Positions 26,385 to 34,343 are shown, counted from the first letter of the stretch. The stretch: 64,000 bases of DNA from Hyphomicrobiales bacterium (GCA_900473185.1 UCKU01000043.1:40962-104961); one strand, 5' to 3'. Numbers and translations: made by a program. Notes: generated by a model not told the origin, from the letters alone.

Positions 26385-27284
26385 ATGAGGATCGGGTTTC
26401 TAGGTTACGGCGAAGCGGCGCGAGCTTTTCACGAGGGGTTAAGCCGGCCGGGCCTGAGCTTCATCGCCTATGATATCCTGCTTGCCTCGGGCGGCGAGGC
26501 CGTGCGCGAAGCGATGCGGACTCGCGGCGCTGATATTTCCGAGACCATTGCGGGTCTCTCGGAAGCGGACTGGGTGTTCAGCGCCGTAACTGCCGACCAG
26601 AGCCTGCTTGCGGTCGAACCGCTGCTGCCGCATCTGCGTAAAGGGCAGGTGGTGATCGATATCAATTCCGTGTCGCCGGGCCGAAAGCGGGAGACAGCTC
26701 TCGCTGTAGAAGCGGCGGGCGGCGATTATCTCGACATGGCGGTCATGGCACCGGTCCATCCGCGCAAGCACCAGACGCCGGTCCTGCTCGCCGGTGCTCC
26801 GGCCGAGCGGCTGTTGCCGGAGCTTCTTGGTCTCGGCTTTTCGGCAGAGATTGCCGGGCCGGCAGCCGGCGCTGCAACAGCGATCAAGATGGTACGTTCG
26901 CTATTTGTGAAAGGGCTGGAGGCGATCACCGTCGAGGCCTTGCTCGCGGCAAAGGCATCCGGCTGTTACGAGGAAATCCTCTCTTCGCTTTCAGGGTCTT
27001 TTCCTGGTCTCAACTGGCCACAATTTGCCGAATACCAGATGGAGCGCACGACGCGGCACGGGCGGCGGCGAGCGGCGGAGATGCGCGAAAGCGCTGCGAC
27101 GCTTGATGCGCTTGGGCTTCGCGGCGGCTTGGCGATGGAGATTGCCAAGGTGCAGGAGCGCATGGGTGCTTGCGGCCTCGGGCAGACTGGTGGGCTGGAA
27201 GAAACTGTCGGACGTGTGCTGGAATTGCGGTTGAAGCCTCAGAAGGGATTAGCATCCGAGGTCGGGATCGTGCGGCCCGGATGA
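26385..27284 (+). CDS. NAD(P)-dependent beta-hydroxyacid dehydrogenase-like oxidoreductase (DUF1932 C-terminus)
   Basis: 299 residues from ATG 26385 (AGGAGG 5 bases upstream). An N-terminal Rossmann domain begins MRIGFLGYGEAARAF and contains INSVSPGRK near residue 88. The all-helical C-terminal domain, with GLNWPQFAEYQMERTTRHGRR, looks like DUF1932. Relatives are 6-phosphogluconate/3-hydroxyisobutyrate dehydrogenases. At the end of the ALDH-galBCD operon it may act on a hydroxy- or oxo-acid of this pathway. It is not LigC-like (Gfo/Idh fold), so I assign no step. Confidence 0.75.
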   Translation: MRIGFLGYGEAARAFHEGLSRPGLSFIAYDILLASGGEAVREAMRTRGADISETIAGLSEADWVFSAVTADQSLLAVEPLLPHLRKGQVVIDINSVSPGRKRETALAVEAAGGDYLDMAVMAPVHPRKHQTPVLLAGAPAERLLPELLGLGFSAEIAGPAAGAATAIKMVRSLFVKGLEAITVEALLAAKASGCYEEILSSLSGSFPGLNWPQFAEYQMERTTRHGRRRAAEMRESAATLDALGLRGGLAMEIAKVQERMGACGLGQTGGLEETVGRVLELRLKPQKGLASEVGIVRPG

Positions 27285-27404
27285 GGGGGCCGTAGCTCAC
27301 AAGCGACCATCCCTCTCGGTTCGATCGTTCCCTCTCTTGCTTTGCCAGCCCCCTCATCTGCCCCTCTCCGGGGCACCCCTACCGCTCATGGCGGAACTAA
27401 AACC

Positions 27405-27731
27405 CTATGTCCTCGGTGTCATCGGATCACTGATGCGTCCGGCCTGGAATGTCGCAGGCAATGGCGTGAGTTCGATCTTTGCCACAATGCCTGCCCTGTT
27501 GAAAGGGTCGCCTTCCGCAAAGGCTCTTGCCTCGGCCATACCAGCCGTTTCCAATATGCCGAAATTGCCGATCGAGGTCCCGCCATCATCGAGCAGGGCA
27601 GAGCCGATCAGCACCGTAGCGAGGCCCTCGCCGCCGGATTGCACCCAAGCTCGATGAGCCGGTCGGTGCAGGTCGCGGGCGCTATCCTGCCCGGAATGGT
27701 GCAGGCAGCGCATGAGGAAGAAGGCGGGCAT
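27405..27731 (-). CDS. YciI-family small protein at the end of the ligAB operon
   Basis: 108 residues. YCII-like features are HRPAHRAWVQ near the N-terminus, IGSALLDDGGTSIGNFGILET in the middle (given as about residues 42-62) and AEGDPFNRAGIVAKIELTP. YciI proteins share the ferredoxin-like fold of muconolactone isomerases and have a His/Asp pair thought to be catalytic. Its start overlaps the LigB stop as TGATG, so it belongs to this operon. It may act on a ring-cleavage product, which is inferred. It converges on the oxidoreductase gene across 120 bases without recognisable content. Confidence 0.7.
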   Translation of the reverse strand: MPAFFLMRCLHHSGQDSARDLHRPAHRAWVQSGGEGLATVLIGSALLDDGGTSIGNFGILETAGMAEARAFAEGDPFNRAGIVAKIELTPLPATFQAGRISDPMTPRT

Positions 27732-28573
27732 CAGGCGGCGTTTTCCAGAACGACCATGCCGGCGCCGGTCATGGAGGCCGGGGCATGATAGTGTTTGTGG
27801 ATGAGGTTTACCTGCTCATTCATGGCCGCGCGCATGACCAGCCACATGATGAGCTCTGCGCCTTCAGAACCGAACTGCTCGACATAATCCTCACGGCTCA
27901 TGGCGCGATAAGGTTCCGGATTGGCAGCAATGCCGTCCAGCCAGGCGCGATCCGCCGTCTGGTTGATGAAGCCGGCGCGTGCGCCTTGAAGCTGATGCGA
28001 CAGGCCGCCGGTGCCGAGGATGACGACACGTTCGTCGCCCGGCCAGCTTTCGATCGCCTCGCGCAATACCTTGCCCATTTCCCAGCAGCGCTGCGGGGTG
28101 GGGATCGGATACTGGATCGTGTTGACCCAAATCGGCAGAACCTTCACCGGCCAACGCTCCGGCCGGCCAAAGAAGAGTTCCATCGGCACCTGCAGACCGT
28201 GATCGACCTCGATCTCGCGGCAGACCAGCGGATCGAAATGGCGCTCGACCAGCCTGTCGACGAAGTGCCAGGAAAAATCGACGGCACCTTCGAAGGCGGA
28301 AATGGACCGTGGTCCCCAGCCTTCATCGACCGGCTGATAGGTTGCCGCCACGCCGACGGCAAAGGTCGGCACGCGGTCGAGGAAGAAGCTGTTGCCGTGA
28401 TCGTTGAAGACGACGACGGCGATGTCGGGTCTCGCCTCGCGCATCCATTGCTTGCCTGCCTCGTAGCCATCGAAGAAAGGCTTCCAGTCCGGCGTGTCGC
28501 GCAGGCCCTTGTCGAGTGCCGCGCCGATCGAGGGAACGTGGCTCGTTCCGAGGCCGCCGATGATCCTAGCCAT
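27731..28573 (-). CDS. ligB: LigB-like catalytic subunit of class III extradiol dioxygenase
   Basis: 280 residues from ATG 28573. The Fe(II) ligands expected for LigB are present: His12 in GTSHVPS, His59 in FNDHGNSFF and Glu in SEGAELIMW (about residue 240). The catalytic His is in GTGGLSHQLQ (about 193). With LigA it would cleave protocatechuate 4,5, or gallate or 3-O-methylgallate; sequence alone does not decide. The gene overlaps ligA by 8 bases. It belongs to the leftward operon hydrolase-ligA-ligB-yciI, which starts next to an ATGTATACAT operator. Confidence 0.88.
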   Translation of the reverse strand: MARIIGGLGTSHVPSIGAALDKGLRDTPDWKPFFDGYEAGKQWMREARPDIAVVVFNDHGNSFFLDRVPTFAVGVAATYQPVDEGWGPRSISAFEGAVDFSWHFVDRLVERHFDPLVCREIEVDHGLQVPMELFFGRPERWPVKVLPIWVNTIQYPIPTPQRCWEMGKVLREAIESWPGDERVVILGTGGLSHQLQGARAGFINQTADRAWLDGIAANPEPYRAMSREDYVEQFGSEGAELIMWLVMRAAMNEQVNLIHKHYHAPASMTGAGMVVLENAA

Positions 28574-28919
28574 TTCTTTTCTTCCCCAGTCTTTCGTAGA
28601 GGAAATCCTCATGCGACATGCCGGCCTGTGCAGCGCCGATCTGAGTGATCGGCGTTGGGTCGACAGCGGCGATCTTCAGGATGAAGAACAGGTTGCCGCC
28701 GAGGCGGACCATCTCGTGCCAGTCACGCCTTTTGACGGCGGCTTTTTCCTCATCGTCCAGGCCGAAGCGGGCGAGATAGGCATCCTCATCCGCCTTGAAG
28801 GCATCGCGGTTTGCAGGCTGACCAAGCGCCATCGCCATCTTGTTGAGCTGGTAACCACGGATCGATCCGGCCCGATCGAAGAGCGGTATATCGGGAATGG
28901 TCGCGGTATTTTCAGGCAT
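28566..28919 (-). CDS. ligA: LigA-like small subunit of class III extradiol dioxygenase
   Basis: 117 residues from ATG 28919 (GGAGG 5 bases upstream). It matches the LigA fold: GYQLNKMAMALGQPANRDAF, ERLGKK at the C-terminus, and WHEMVRLGGNLFFILKIA (about residues 70-87), as in protocatechuate 4,5-dioxygenase alpha chains. The small subunit caps the LigB active site. It overlaps the upstream hydrolase gene and the downstream ligB by 8 bases each. In GalA and DesB the two parts are fused; here they are separate, as in LigAB. Confidence 0.85.
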   Translation of the reverse strand: MPENTATIPDIPLFDRAGSIRGYQLNKMAMALGQPANRDAFKADEDAYLARFGLDDEEKAAVKRRDWHEMVRLGGNLFFILKIAAVDPTPITQIGAAQAGMSHEDFLYERLGKKRNG

Positions 28920-29622
28920 AAATTCCTCCAAATCTGCGCGTCAGCCAGTCGATGATCGCGGACGTCACCTCGGTCGGGCGTTCCACGGGGCCGAAATGAC
29001 CAGCATCTTCGATGATGACGAGTTCTGCATCGGGTGCTGCTTCGGCGATTTCCTGATGCTGGGCAATCGGGCTCCAGCCATCCTGACGCGCCGCGATGAG
29101 CAGGATGGGACAGCCGAGGTCGGCCATATAGGTGCTGGCGTTCGGCCGATTGATAAGTGCTCGAATCTGTCGCTCATGGACATCGGCGCCGGCCCGTAGC
29201 ACCATGGTGCGCAGATGGCCGATCAAGCCGGTATCTGACAGTCGGCCAGGGTGGAGCATAGGCGGCAGCCACTGGTCCGCCAGTTCATCCATGCTGCGAT
29301 GACCAAGATCGATCATTTGCTGGCGTTTGACTTCCTCGCCATCGCGCTTCGGATGGTGGCCGGTATTGGCAAGGACCAGTCCGCGAATGCGATCCGGCGC
29401 GATGCGAGCCATTTCCATGGCGACGCGTCCGCCCATGGAATGGCCGACCGCAATCAAATCGCCTTCAGTGGCGACGAGAATATTTTCCGCCATGCCCGAT
29501 ATCGAGGAAGCACGCGAAACATCAGCCGCGTGCACCGGCATGCGGTGCCCGACGGCATCGGCAAGCGGCGCCCAGACAATGCTGTCGGACACGAGCCCCG
29601 GAATGAGCGCGAGCGTCGCCAT
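28912..29622 (-). CDS. Alpha/beta-hydrolase
   Basis: 236 residues. The nucleophile elbow GHSMGGRVAMEM (about residue 60) holds the Ser, the acid is probably Asp in AARQDGWSPI, and the His is in IEDAGHFGPVERP. It is the first gene of the ligAB operon, 31 bases from an ATGTATACAT operator. It could hydrolyse an ester or lactone, such as a phenolic ester or a lactone form of a ring-cleavage product. PDC hydrolase LigI is from a different (amidohydrolase) family. ATG 29622 follows GGAGG at 7 bases. Confidence 0.78.
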   Translation of the reverse strand: MATLALIPGLVSDSIVWAPLADAVGHRMPVHAADVSRASSISGMAENILVATEGDLIAVGHSMGGRVAMEMARIAPDRIRGLVLANTGHHPKRDGEEVKRQQMIDLGHRSMDELADQWLPPMLHPGRLSDTGLIGHLRTMVLRAGADVHERQIRALINRPNASTYMADLGCPILLIAARQDGWSPIAQHQEIAEAAPDAELVIIEDAGHFGPVERPTEVTSAIIDWLTRRFGGIYA

Positions 29623-29653
29623 CGATTTTCCTCCCGCAAATCAGACATCATAA

Positions 29654-29663
29654 ATGTATACAT
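29654..29663. promoter_or_regulatory. ATGTATACAT operator 2 (hydrolase-ligAB / gntR divergent promoter)
   Basis: Perfect palindrome 31 bases upstream of the hydrolase start. On the minus strand it directly abuts a TTGACA hexamer (29665-29670), so a bound repressor would block polymerase. The divergent gntR gene begins at 29821. Confidence 0.75.
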
Positions 29664-29698
29664 GTGTCAAGAGATGGGTGAGGTTCGACTTTAATAAA

Positions 29699-29711
29699 CG
29701 CCAATTTGGCG
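29699..29711. promoter_or_regulatory. Dyad CGCCAA-T-TTGGCG with TATAAT box nearby
   Basis: A perfect 13-base palindrome in the same divergent region, followed by TATAAT at 29724-29729 on the gntR strand. Its binder is unknown; it may be a second input on the gntR promoter. Confidence 0.4.
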
Positions 29712-29820
29712 AAGAAGCTTTGGTATAATGCATACAATTATGTGATAGGATGCCGGCTCAGGGTGGGGTTTTGTATGCGTTCTGGCTGCTATATACATTT
29801 AGCCGGGATTGGAGGCGCCG

Positions 29821-30555
29821 ATGAAGCAGAGTGAAGCCGCAACGCATGGCCGTCGTGCCGTTATCGAGTTGCGGGAAAAGATTTTGAGCGGCGAGTTGCA
29901 GGGCGGTACGCGCCTCTTCGAAGTGCCGTTAGCGGAGGCGCTCGATATTTCACGCACACCGGTGCGCGAGGCGATGTCGCGGCTGACGGAGGAGGGGCTG
30001 CTCGATCGTCTGCCGAATGGCGGCTTTGTGGTCCGTCGCTTTGGTTTTGCCGATGTGGTCGATTCCATCGAGGTGCGCGGCGTCATGGAAGGCATGGCGG
30101 CAAGGCTCGCTGCCGAACGAGGTGTCACACCTGAGGCGCTCGAGGATATCAGGCAGACGGTGCTGAAGCTCGACGCCTGTTTCGGCGAGCAGCTCGACGA
30201 TGTCGATTTCGACGCCTATTCCGATCTCAATGAAAAATTCCACCATCAGCTTGCTGCACTTGCAGGCAGCGAGATCATCCGGCGTGAGGTGGAGCGGGCA
30301 AGTTCGTTGCCCTTTGCCTCGCCCTCGGCGTTCCTGCCTGACAAGGCTGATATCACCGCCTTCCGCCGTTCGCTGCGCTCCGCGCAGGACCAGCACAGGG
30401 CGCTCGTCAGTGCGATCGAGGCGCGCGAAGGCAGCCGTGCGGAAGCGATCGCCAGGGAGCACGCACGGACGGCGCGGCGCAATCTTGAATACATTCTGGC
30501 GGAGGACCCAACCCTGATCGAGCAGATCAGGGGGCTTGCGCTGATTCACCGGTAA
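29821..30555 (+). CDS. GntR (FadR subfamily) regulator, predicted repressor of the aromatic regulon
   Basis: 244 residues from ATG 29821 (GGAGG 5 bases upstream). The N-terminal winged HTH contains LAEALDISRTPVREAMSRL (about residues 36-54), and the FCD-type helical effector domain spans about 85-225, with metal-binding-like Asp/His residues (FHHQL). VanR, which represses vanillate genes, belongs to the same subfamily. A degenerate copy of the operator (CTATATACAT, 29789-29798) lies 22 bases before its start, suggesting autoregulation. Four perfect ATGTATACAT copies in nearby promoters define the likely regulon. Confidence 0.82.
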   Translation: MKQSEAATHGRRAVIELREKILSGELQGGTRLFEVPLAEALDISRTPVREAMSRLTEEGLLDRLPNGGFVVRRFGFADVVDSIEVRGVMEGMAARLAAERGVTPEALEDIRQTVLKLDACFGEQLDDVDFDAYSDLNEKFHHQLAALAGSEIIRREVERASSLPFASPSAFLPDKADITAFRRSLRSAQDQHRALVSAIEAREGSRAEAIAREHARTARRNLEYILAEDPTLIEQIRGLALIHR

Positions 30556-30579
30556 TTTCAGATAATTCGCGCTTCAGCA

Positions 30580-30603
30580 GGGCGGCCTATGGCCGCCCTT
30601 TTT
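30580..30603 (+). terminator. Rho-independent terminator after gntR
   Basis: GGGCGGCC-TAT-GGCCGCCC stem followed by five T, 24 bases after the gntR stop. Confidence 0.85.
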
Positions 30604-30674
30604 CATTTTCAGCGCATTGAACTGGGTGCTACCGGGAGAAAATAGGCTTGCAATCCGATCGCATTGGGCATTTC

Positions 30675-30684
30675 ATGTATACAT
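30675..30684. promoter_or_regulatory. ATGTATACAT operator 3 (ligM promoter)
   Basis: Perfect palindrome 27 bases upstream of the ligM-like GTG start, where it would overlap the transcription start region. An 8/10 match (30794-30803) inside the gene is probably chance. Confidence 0.75.
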
Positions 30685-30711
30685 TATCGCATGCCAATGG
30701 GAGGACATCAG

Positions 30712-32124
30712 GTGGCGAGATCGAACCTATCCGAAGTTTTGAAGTCGGCCGGCAATACGGTGGAGTTGCTGCGCAATTCCAAAGTCGGCATGTATGTATA
30801 CCCGGTCGTGGCGGCCGAGTTTTCCAACTGGCGTTCGGAGCAGGCCGCGTGGCGCAACTCCGCCGTCCTCTTTGATCAGTCGCACCATATGGACGAGCTG
30901 ACCGTCGAAGGCCCGGATGCGGAGAAGTTCCTCGCCTATCACGGCGTCAACTCCTTCTCGAATTTCGATACGAACCGCGCCAAGCATTTCGTGCCGGTCA
31001 CGCCTGCCGGTCATGTCATCGGCGACCAGATCATCTTCCGTGAGCGTGAGGACAAGTTCATCCTCGTCGGCCGTTCGCCGACCTCCAACTGGCTGATGTT
31101 CTGCGCCGCTTACGGCAAGTGGAATGTGCGCCTCAAATACGATCCGCGTTCGCCCTCTCGCCCTGAAGGCGAACGGGTGCTGCGCACGCATTACCGCTAC
31201 CAGATCCAGGGACCGGATGCCCCGAAGATCTTCGAGAAGATGAATGGCGGGCCGATCCCTGACATCAAGTTCTTCCATGTCGACAAGATCAAGGTCGGCT
31301 CGAGGACGGTAAATGCGTTGCGCCACGGCATGTCCGGCGCGCCGGGCCTGGAAATCTGGGGACCTTACGAAGACAAGGCCTATATCCACTCGGTCATCAT
31401 GGAATCGGCAAAGGCGGCCGGCGTCGATCTTGTTCGCTGCGGCAGCCGCGCCTATTCCACCAACACGCTGGAATCCGGCTGGATTCCGTCGCCGCTGCCG
31501 GGCATCTATACAGGTGACGGCATGTTGGCAGCCTATCGCGACTGGCTGGGCGCCGACAGCTATGAGGCAACGGGCGCCATCGGCGGCAGCTTCGTTTCCA
31601 GCAATATCGAGGATTATTACGTCACGCCGTTCGAACTCGGCTACGACTTCTACATCGGCTGGAAGAAGGACGATTTCATCGGCAAGTCCGCGCTTGAGAA
31701 GATGAAGGGCCAGACGAGCCGCAAGAAGGTGACCTTCGAATGGAACGCCGAAGATGTCGTCAACGTTATCGCCTCGGCCTTCCGTCCCGGCGAGGATCAT
31801 TTCAAGTGGATCGATTTCCCGCAGCCGAATTACGCCTCGACCAGCGCCGACAGGATCATGCGCGATGGCAAAATGGTCGGCATGTCGATGTTCAACGGCT
31901 ACAGCTACAATGAGCGTTGCATGCTCTCGCTCGGCATCGTCGATGCCGATGTCGAGATCGGCGACGTACTGACCCTTGTCTGGGGCGAGCCTGACGGTGG
32001 CTCCGGCAAGACGTCGGTCGAGCCGCACAAGCAGGCGGAAATCCGTGTGCGCGTTTCGCCCACGCCCTACGCAAGCGAAGCTCGCGAGAATTACGCCGAC
32101 AGCTGGCGTAGCAAGAAGGGCTGA
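30712..32124 (+). CDS. ligM: LigM/DesA-like tetrahydrofolate-dependent aromatic O-demethylase
   Basis: 470 residues from GTG 30712, chosen because GGAGG lies 7 bases upstream; the operator then falls outside the coding region. The fold is aminomethyltransferase (GcvT)-like: VLFDQSHHMDELTVEGPDA near the N-terminus, AYHGVNSF, and a C-terminal domain with GKSALEKMK and FNGYSYNERCMLSLG. LigM moves the methyl group of vanillate or 3-O-methylgallate to THF; DesA does so for syringate. The match to this subgroup is good, but the substrate is uncertain. It stands alone between two terminators with its own operator. Confidence 0.85.
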   Translation: MARSNLSEVLKSAGNTVELLRNSKVGMYVYPVVAAEFSNWRSEQAAWRNSAVLFDQSHHMDELTVEGPDAEKFLAYHGVNSFSNFDTNRAKHFVPVTPAGHVIGDQIIFREREDKFILVGRSPTSNWLMFCAAYGKWNVRLKYDPRSPSRPEGERVLRTHYRYQIQGPDAPKIFEKMNGGPIPDIKFFHVDKIKVGSRTVNALRHGMSGAPGLEIWGPYEDKAYIHSVIMESAKAAGVDLVRCGSRAYSTNTLESGWIPSPLPGIYTGDGMLAAYRDWLGADSYEATGAIGGSFVSSNIEDYYVTPFELGYDFYIGWKKDDFIGKSALEKMKGQTSRKKVTFEWNAEDVVNVIASAFRPGEDHFKWIDFPQPNYASTSADRIMRDGKMVGMSMFNGYSYNERCMLSLGIVDADVEIGDVLTLVWGEPDGGSGKTSVEPHKQAEIRVRVSPTPYASEARENYADSWRSKKG

Positions 32125-32154
32125 AATCCGACACCTCCATCCACGGTGTTAACG

Positions 32155-32181
32155 ACGGCGCCCGGGAGGGCGCCGTTTTTT
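32155..32181 (+). terminator. Rho-independent terminator after ligM
   Basis: ACGGCGCCC-GGGA-GGGCGCCGT, a perfect 9-bp stem running into TTTTTT, 30 bases after the ligM stop. Confidence 0.88.
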
Positions 32182-32327
32182 GTGGATTCGTCCCGTCGTC
32201 TTGCCTCTAGCCGTCCGTGCGCAGCAGCGCTAAAAACAGCCACACTTCCCGATCGGCGATCACTCCGATGTCACAATGACAACGCAGATATGCCTCCTGA
32301 AAATCGAATCGAACAAGGATGACAGCA

Positions 32328-33641
32328 GTGGCACAGGCCCAGCCGCATGAGCGAATTCAGTACATCGTCGAGGGCGGCCATCGCCTTGCCGGTGAGATCC
32401 AACCAAGCGGCAACAAGAATGCTGCCCTGCCGATCATTGCCGCTTCGCTGCTGACCGACAAGCTCGTGCATCTGACCAACGTGCCGCGCATCCGCGATGT
32501 CGAGGCGCTGGTCGAGCTGATCCAATCCGTCGGCGCCAAGGCGCGCTGGCTCGGCCGCAACGAACTCGAGATCGAGGCGAGTGACCTCAAGCCGGCTGAT
32601 CTCGATCCCGGCCTTTGCGCCCGTATCCGCGCGTCGATCCTGCTTGCCGGTCCGATGCTGGCGCGCTGCGGCGAGATCACGCTGCCGCCGCCGGGCGGCG
32701 ATGTCATCGGCCGCCGCCGCGTTGACACACACTTTCTCGCATTGGAGCAACTCGGGGCGGAGATCAGTGTCAACGGCTCCTATAGTTTCCGGGCCAGGCA
32801 CCTGCGTGGTGCCGACGTTTTCCTGGATGAACCCTCCGTCACGGCGACGGAAAATGCACTCTGCGCGGCTGTTGCTGCCGAGGGCAAGACGATCTTGCGC
32901 AATTGCGCCTCCGAGCCGCATGTCCAGGATCTCGCGCATTTCCTCATTGCCCTGGGTGCAAAGATCGAGGGCATCGGCACCAATACAATGACCATTCATG
33001 GCGGCCGGCCGCTTGGCGGCGCGTCGCACCGTATCGGTCCTGACCATAACGAGATCGGTTCGCTGATCGGCCTTGCTGCCGTCACCGGTTCTGAAATCAC
33101 CATCCGACGGGCGGGCGTGGAACATTTGCGCTCAACGCTGATGACCTTCGAGCGTCTCGGCATCCGCTGCCGTATCGAAGGCGACGATCTCGTGGTGCCG
33201 GCGGGGCAGGAGATGAAGATCCAGCCGGATTTCGGCGGGCACATTCCGAAGATCGAGGATCAGCCCTGGCCAGCATTTCCGGCCGATACGATGTCGATCG
33301 CCATCGTCACTGCTTCGCAATGCGACGGTGTGGTGCTGATGTTCGAGAAGATGTTCGAAAGCCGGATGTTCTTCGTCGACAAGCTGATTACCATGGGCGC
33401 CCGCATCGTGCTTTGCGATCCGCACCGGGCGATCGTCGCCGGTCCGTCCAAGCTGCGCGCTGCGCAGGTGGAGAGCCCGGATATCCGCGCCGGCATGGCG
33501 ATGCTGATCGCAGCCATGTGTGCCGAGGGAACGAGCGTCATCAACAATGCCCAGCAAATCGAGCGCGGCTATGAGCGGATCGAGGAGCGGTTGAATGCAC
33601 TCGGTGCGCGCATCACCCGCGTACCGCCGCGCGAGGCCTAA
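32328..33641 (+). CDS. MurA-like enolpyruvyl transferase with Asp in place of the active-site Cys
   Basis: 437 residues from GTG 32328 (AAGGA 8 bases upstream); ATG 32319 has its Shine-Dalgarno too close. EPT-family fold: SGNKNAALPIIAASLL (Lys-Asn pair conserved), RASILLAGPMLARCG, PAFPADTMSIA with the general-base Asp, and DIRAGMAMLIAAMCAEG. The mobile-loop motif reads PPGGDVIGRRRVD where Escherichia coli MurA has PGGC: the fosfomycin target Cys115 is Asp. MurA transfers enolpyruvate to UDP-GlcNAc in peptidoglycan synthesis. In a catabolic region this may be a second, diverged copy with another substrate. Confidence 0.82.
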   Translation: MAQAQPHERIQYIVEGGHRLAGEIQPSGNKNAALPIIAASLLTDKLVHLTNVPRIRDVEALVELIQSVGAKARWLGRNELEIEASDLKPADLDPGLCARIRASILLAGPMLARCGEITLPPPGGDVIGRRRVDTHFLALEQLGAEISVNGSYSFRARHLRGADVFLDEPSVTATENALCAAVAAEGKTILRNCASEPHVQDLAHFLIALGAKIEGIGTNTMTIHGGRPLGGASHRIGPDHNEIGSLIGLAAVTGSEITIRRAGVEHLRSTLMTFERLGIRCRIEGDDLVVPAGQEMKIQPDFGGHIPKIEDQPWPAFPADTMSIAIVTASQCDGVVLMFEKMFESRMFFVDKLITMGARIVLCDPHRAIVAGPSKLRAAQVESPDIRAGMAMLIAAMCAEGTSVINNAQQIERGYERIEERLNALGARITRVPPREA

Positions 33642-33644
33642 GGC

Positions 33645-34343
33645 TCAGACGCTCAGGTGTGCATCCAGAGTCTCGGGTGAGGCGAGAAGTGCCTCGGATG
33701 TGTCGCGGTAGGTGACTGCGCCGCGTTCAAGCACGATGACCTCATCCGTCAGCGGCAGCACCTTACGGGCCTTCTGTTCGACGATGATCGCTGACATGCC
33801 TTCGCCGGTGACGATGCGGCGCAGTGCGGCCAGAAGTTCATCGACGATAATCGGCGCGAGGCCTTCCAGCGGCTCGTCGAGCAGCAGGATCTTCGGATTG
33901 AGCATCAGGGCGCGGGCGATCGCGAGCATCTGCTGCTCGCCGCCGGAGAGCTGGTTGCCGAGGTTGCGACGGCGTTCCTGCAGGCGTGGGAACATCTGGT
34001 AGACGCGGCCGACATTCCATGCGCCGGGGCGGGCGCTCGCCGTCAGGTTTTCCTCCACCGTCAGCGAACGGAAGATATTGCGTTCCTGCGGCACCCAGCC
34101 GATGCCGAGCGGCGCGCGCTTTTCCGCCCTGAGCCGGGTGATGTCGCGCTGCTGCAGATGGATGGAGCCGGCGTGGTGGGTGGTGACGCCGATGATGGTG
34201 TTGAGCAGAGTCGTCTTGCCGGCGCCGTTGCGGCCGAGCAATGCCAGCGAACGGCCTTCCTCCAGCGAGACATCGACCTTGGCAAGCACATGCGCTTCGC
34301 CATAACCGGCGACGAGGCGTTCGATCCGCAGCAATTCGGCCAT
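33645..34343 (-). CDS. livF: LIV-type ABC transporter ATP-binding protein (LivF-like)
   Basis: 232 residues: Walker A LLGRNGAGKTTLLN, signature LSGGEQQMLAIARAL, Walker B KILLLDEPLEGLAP. The form GLAPIIVDEL is typical of LivF. It is the last gene of the five-gene importer operon, sharing one base with livG. Only three bases separate its stop from that of the convergent MurA-like gene. It energises import of the compound bound by the protein at 37032. Confidence 0.88.
   Translation of the reverse strand: MAELLRIERLVAGYGEAHVLAKVDVSLEEGRSLALLGRNGAGKTTLLNTIIGVTTHHAGSIHLQQRDITRLRAEKRAPLGIGWVPQERNIFRSLTVEENLTASARPGAWNVGRVYQMFPRLQERRRNLGNQLSGGEQQMLAIARALMLNPKILLLDEPLEGLAPIIVDELLAALRRIVTGEGMSAIIVEQKARKVLPLTDEVIVLERGAVTYRDTSEALLASPETLDAHLSV

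Noticed and set aside
27285..27404. Possible gene or terminator between the oxidoreductase and yciI stops
   Set aside because: No open frame with a ribosome site and no stem followed by a T-run; only a C/T-rich stretch.
30794..30803. ATGTATACCC inside the ligM coding region as a fifth operator
   Set aside because: Only 8 of 10 positions match and the codons are well explained by the protein sequence; too weak to call.
30727..32028. A 433-codon minus-strand open frame opposite ligM
   Set aside because: Antisense shadow of the LigM-like gene; composition is Arg/Asp/Ala-rich without a recognisable fold.
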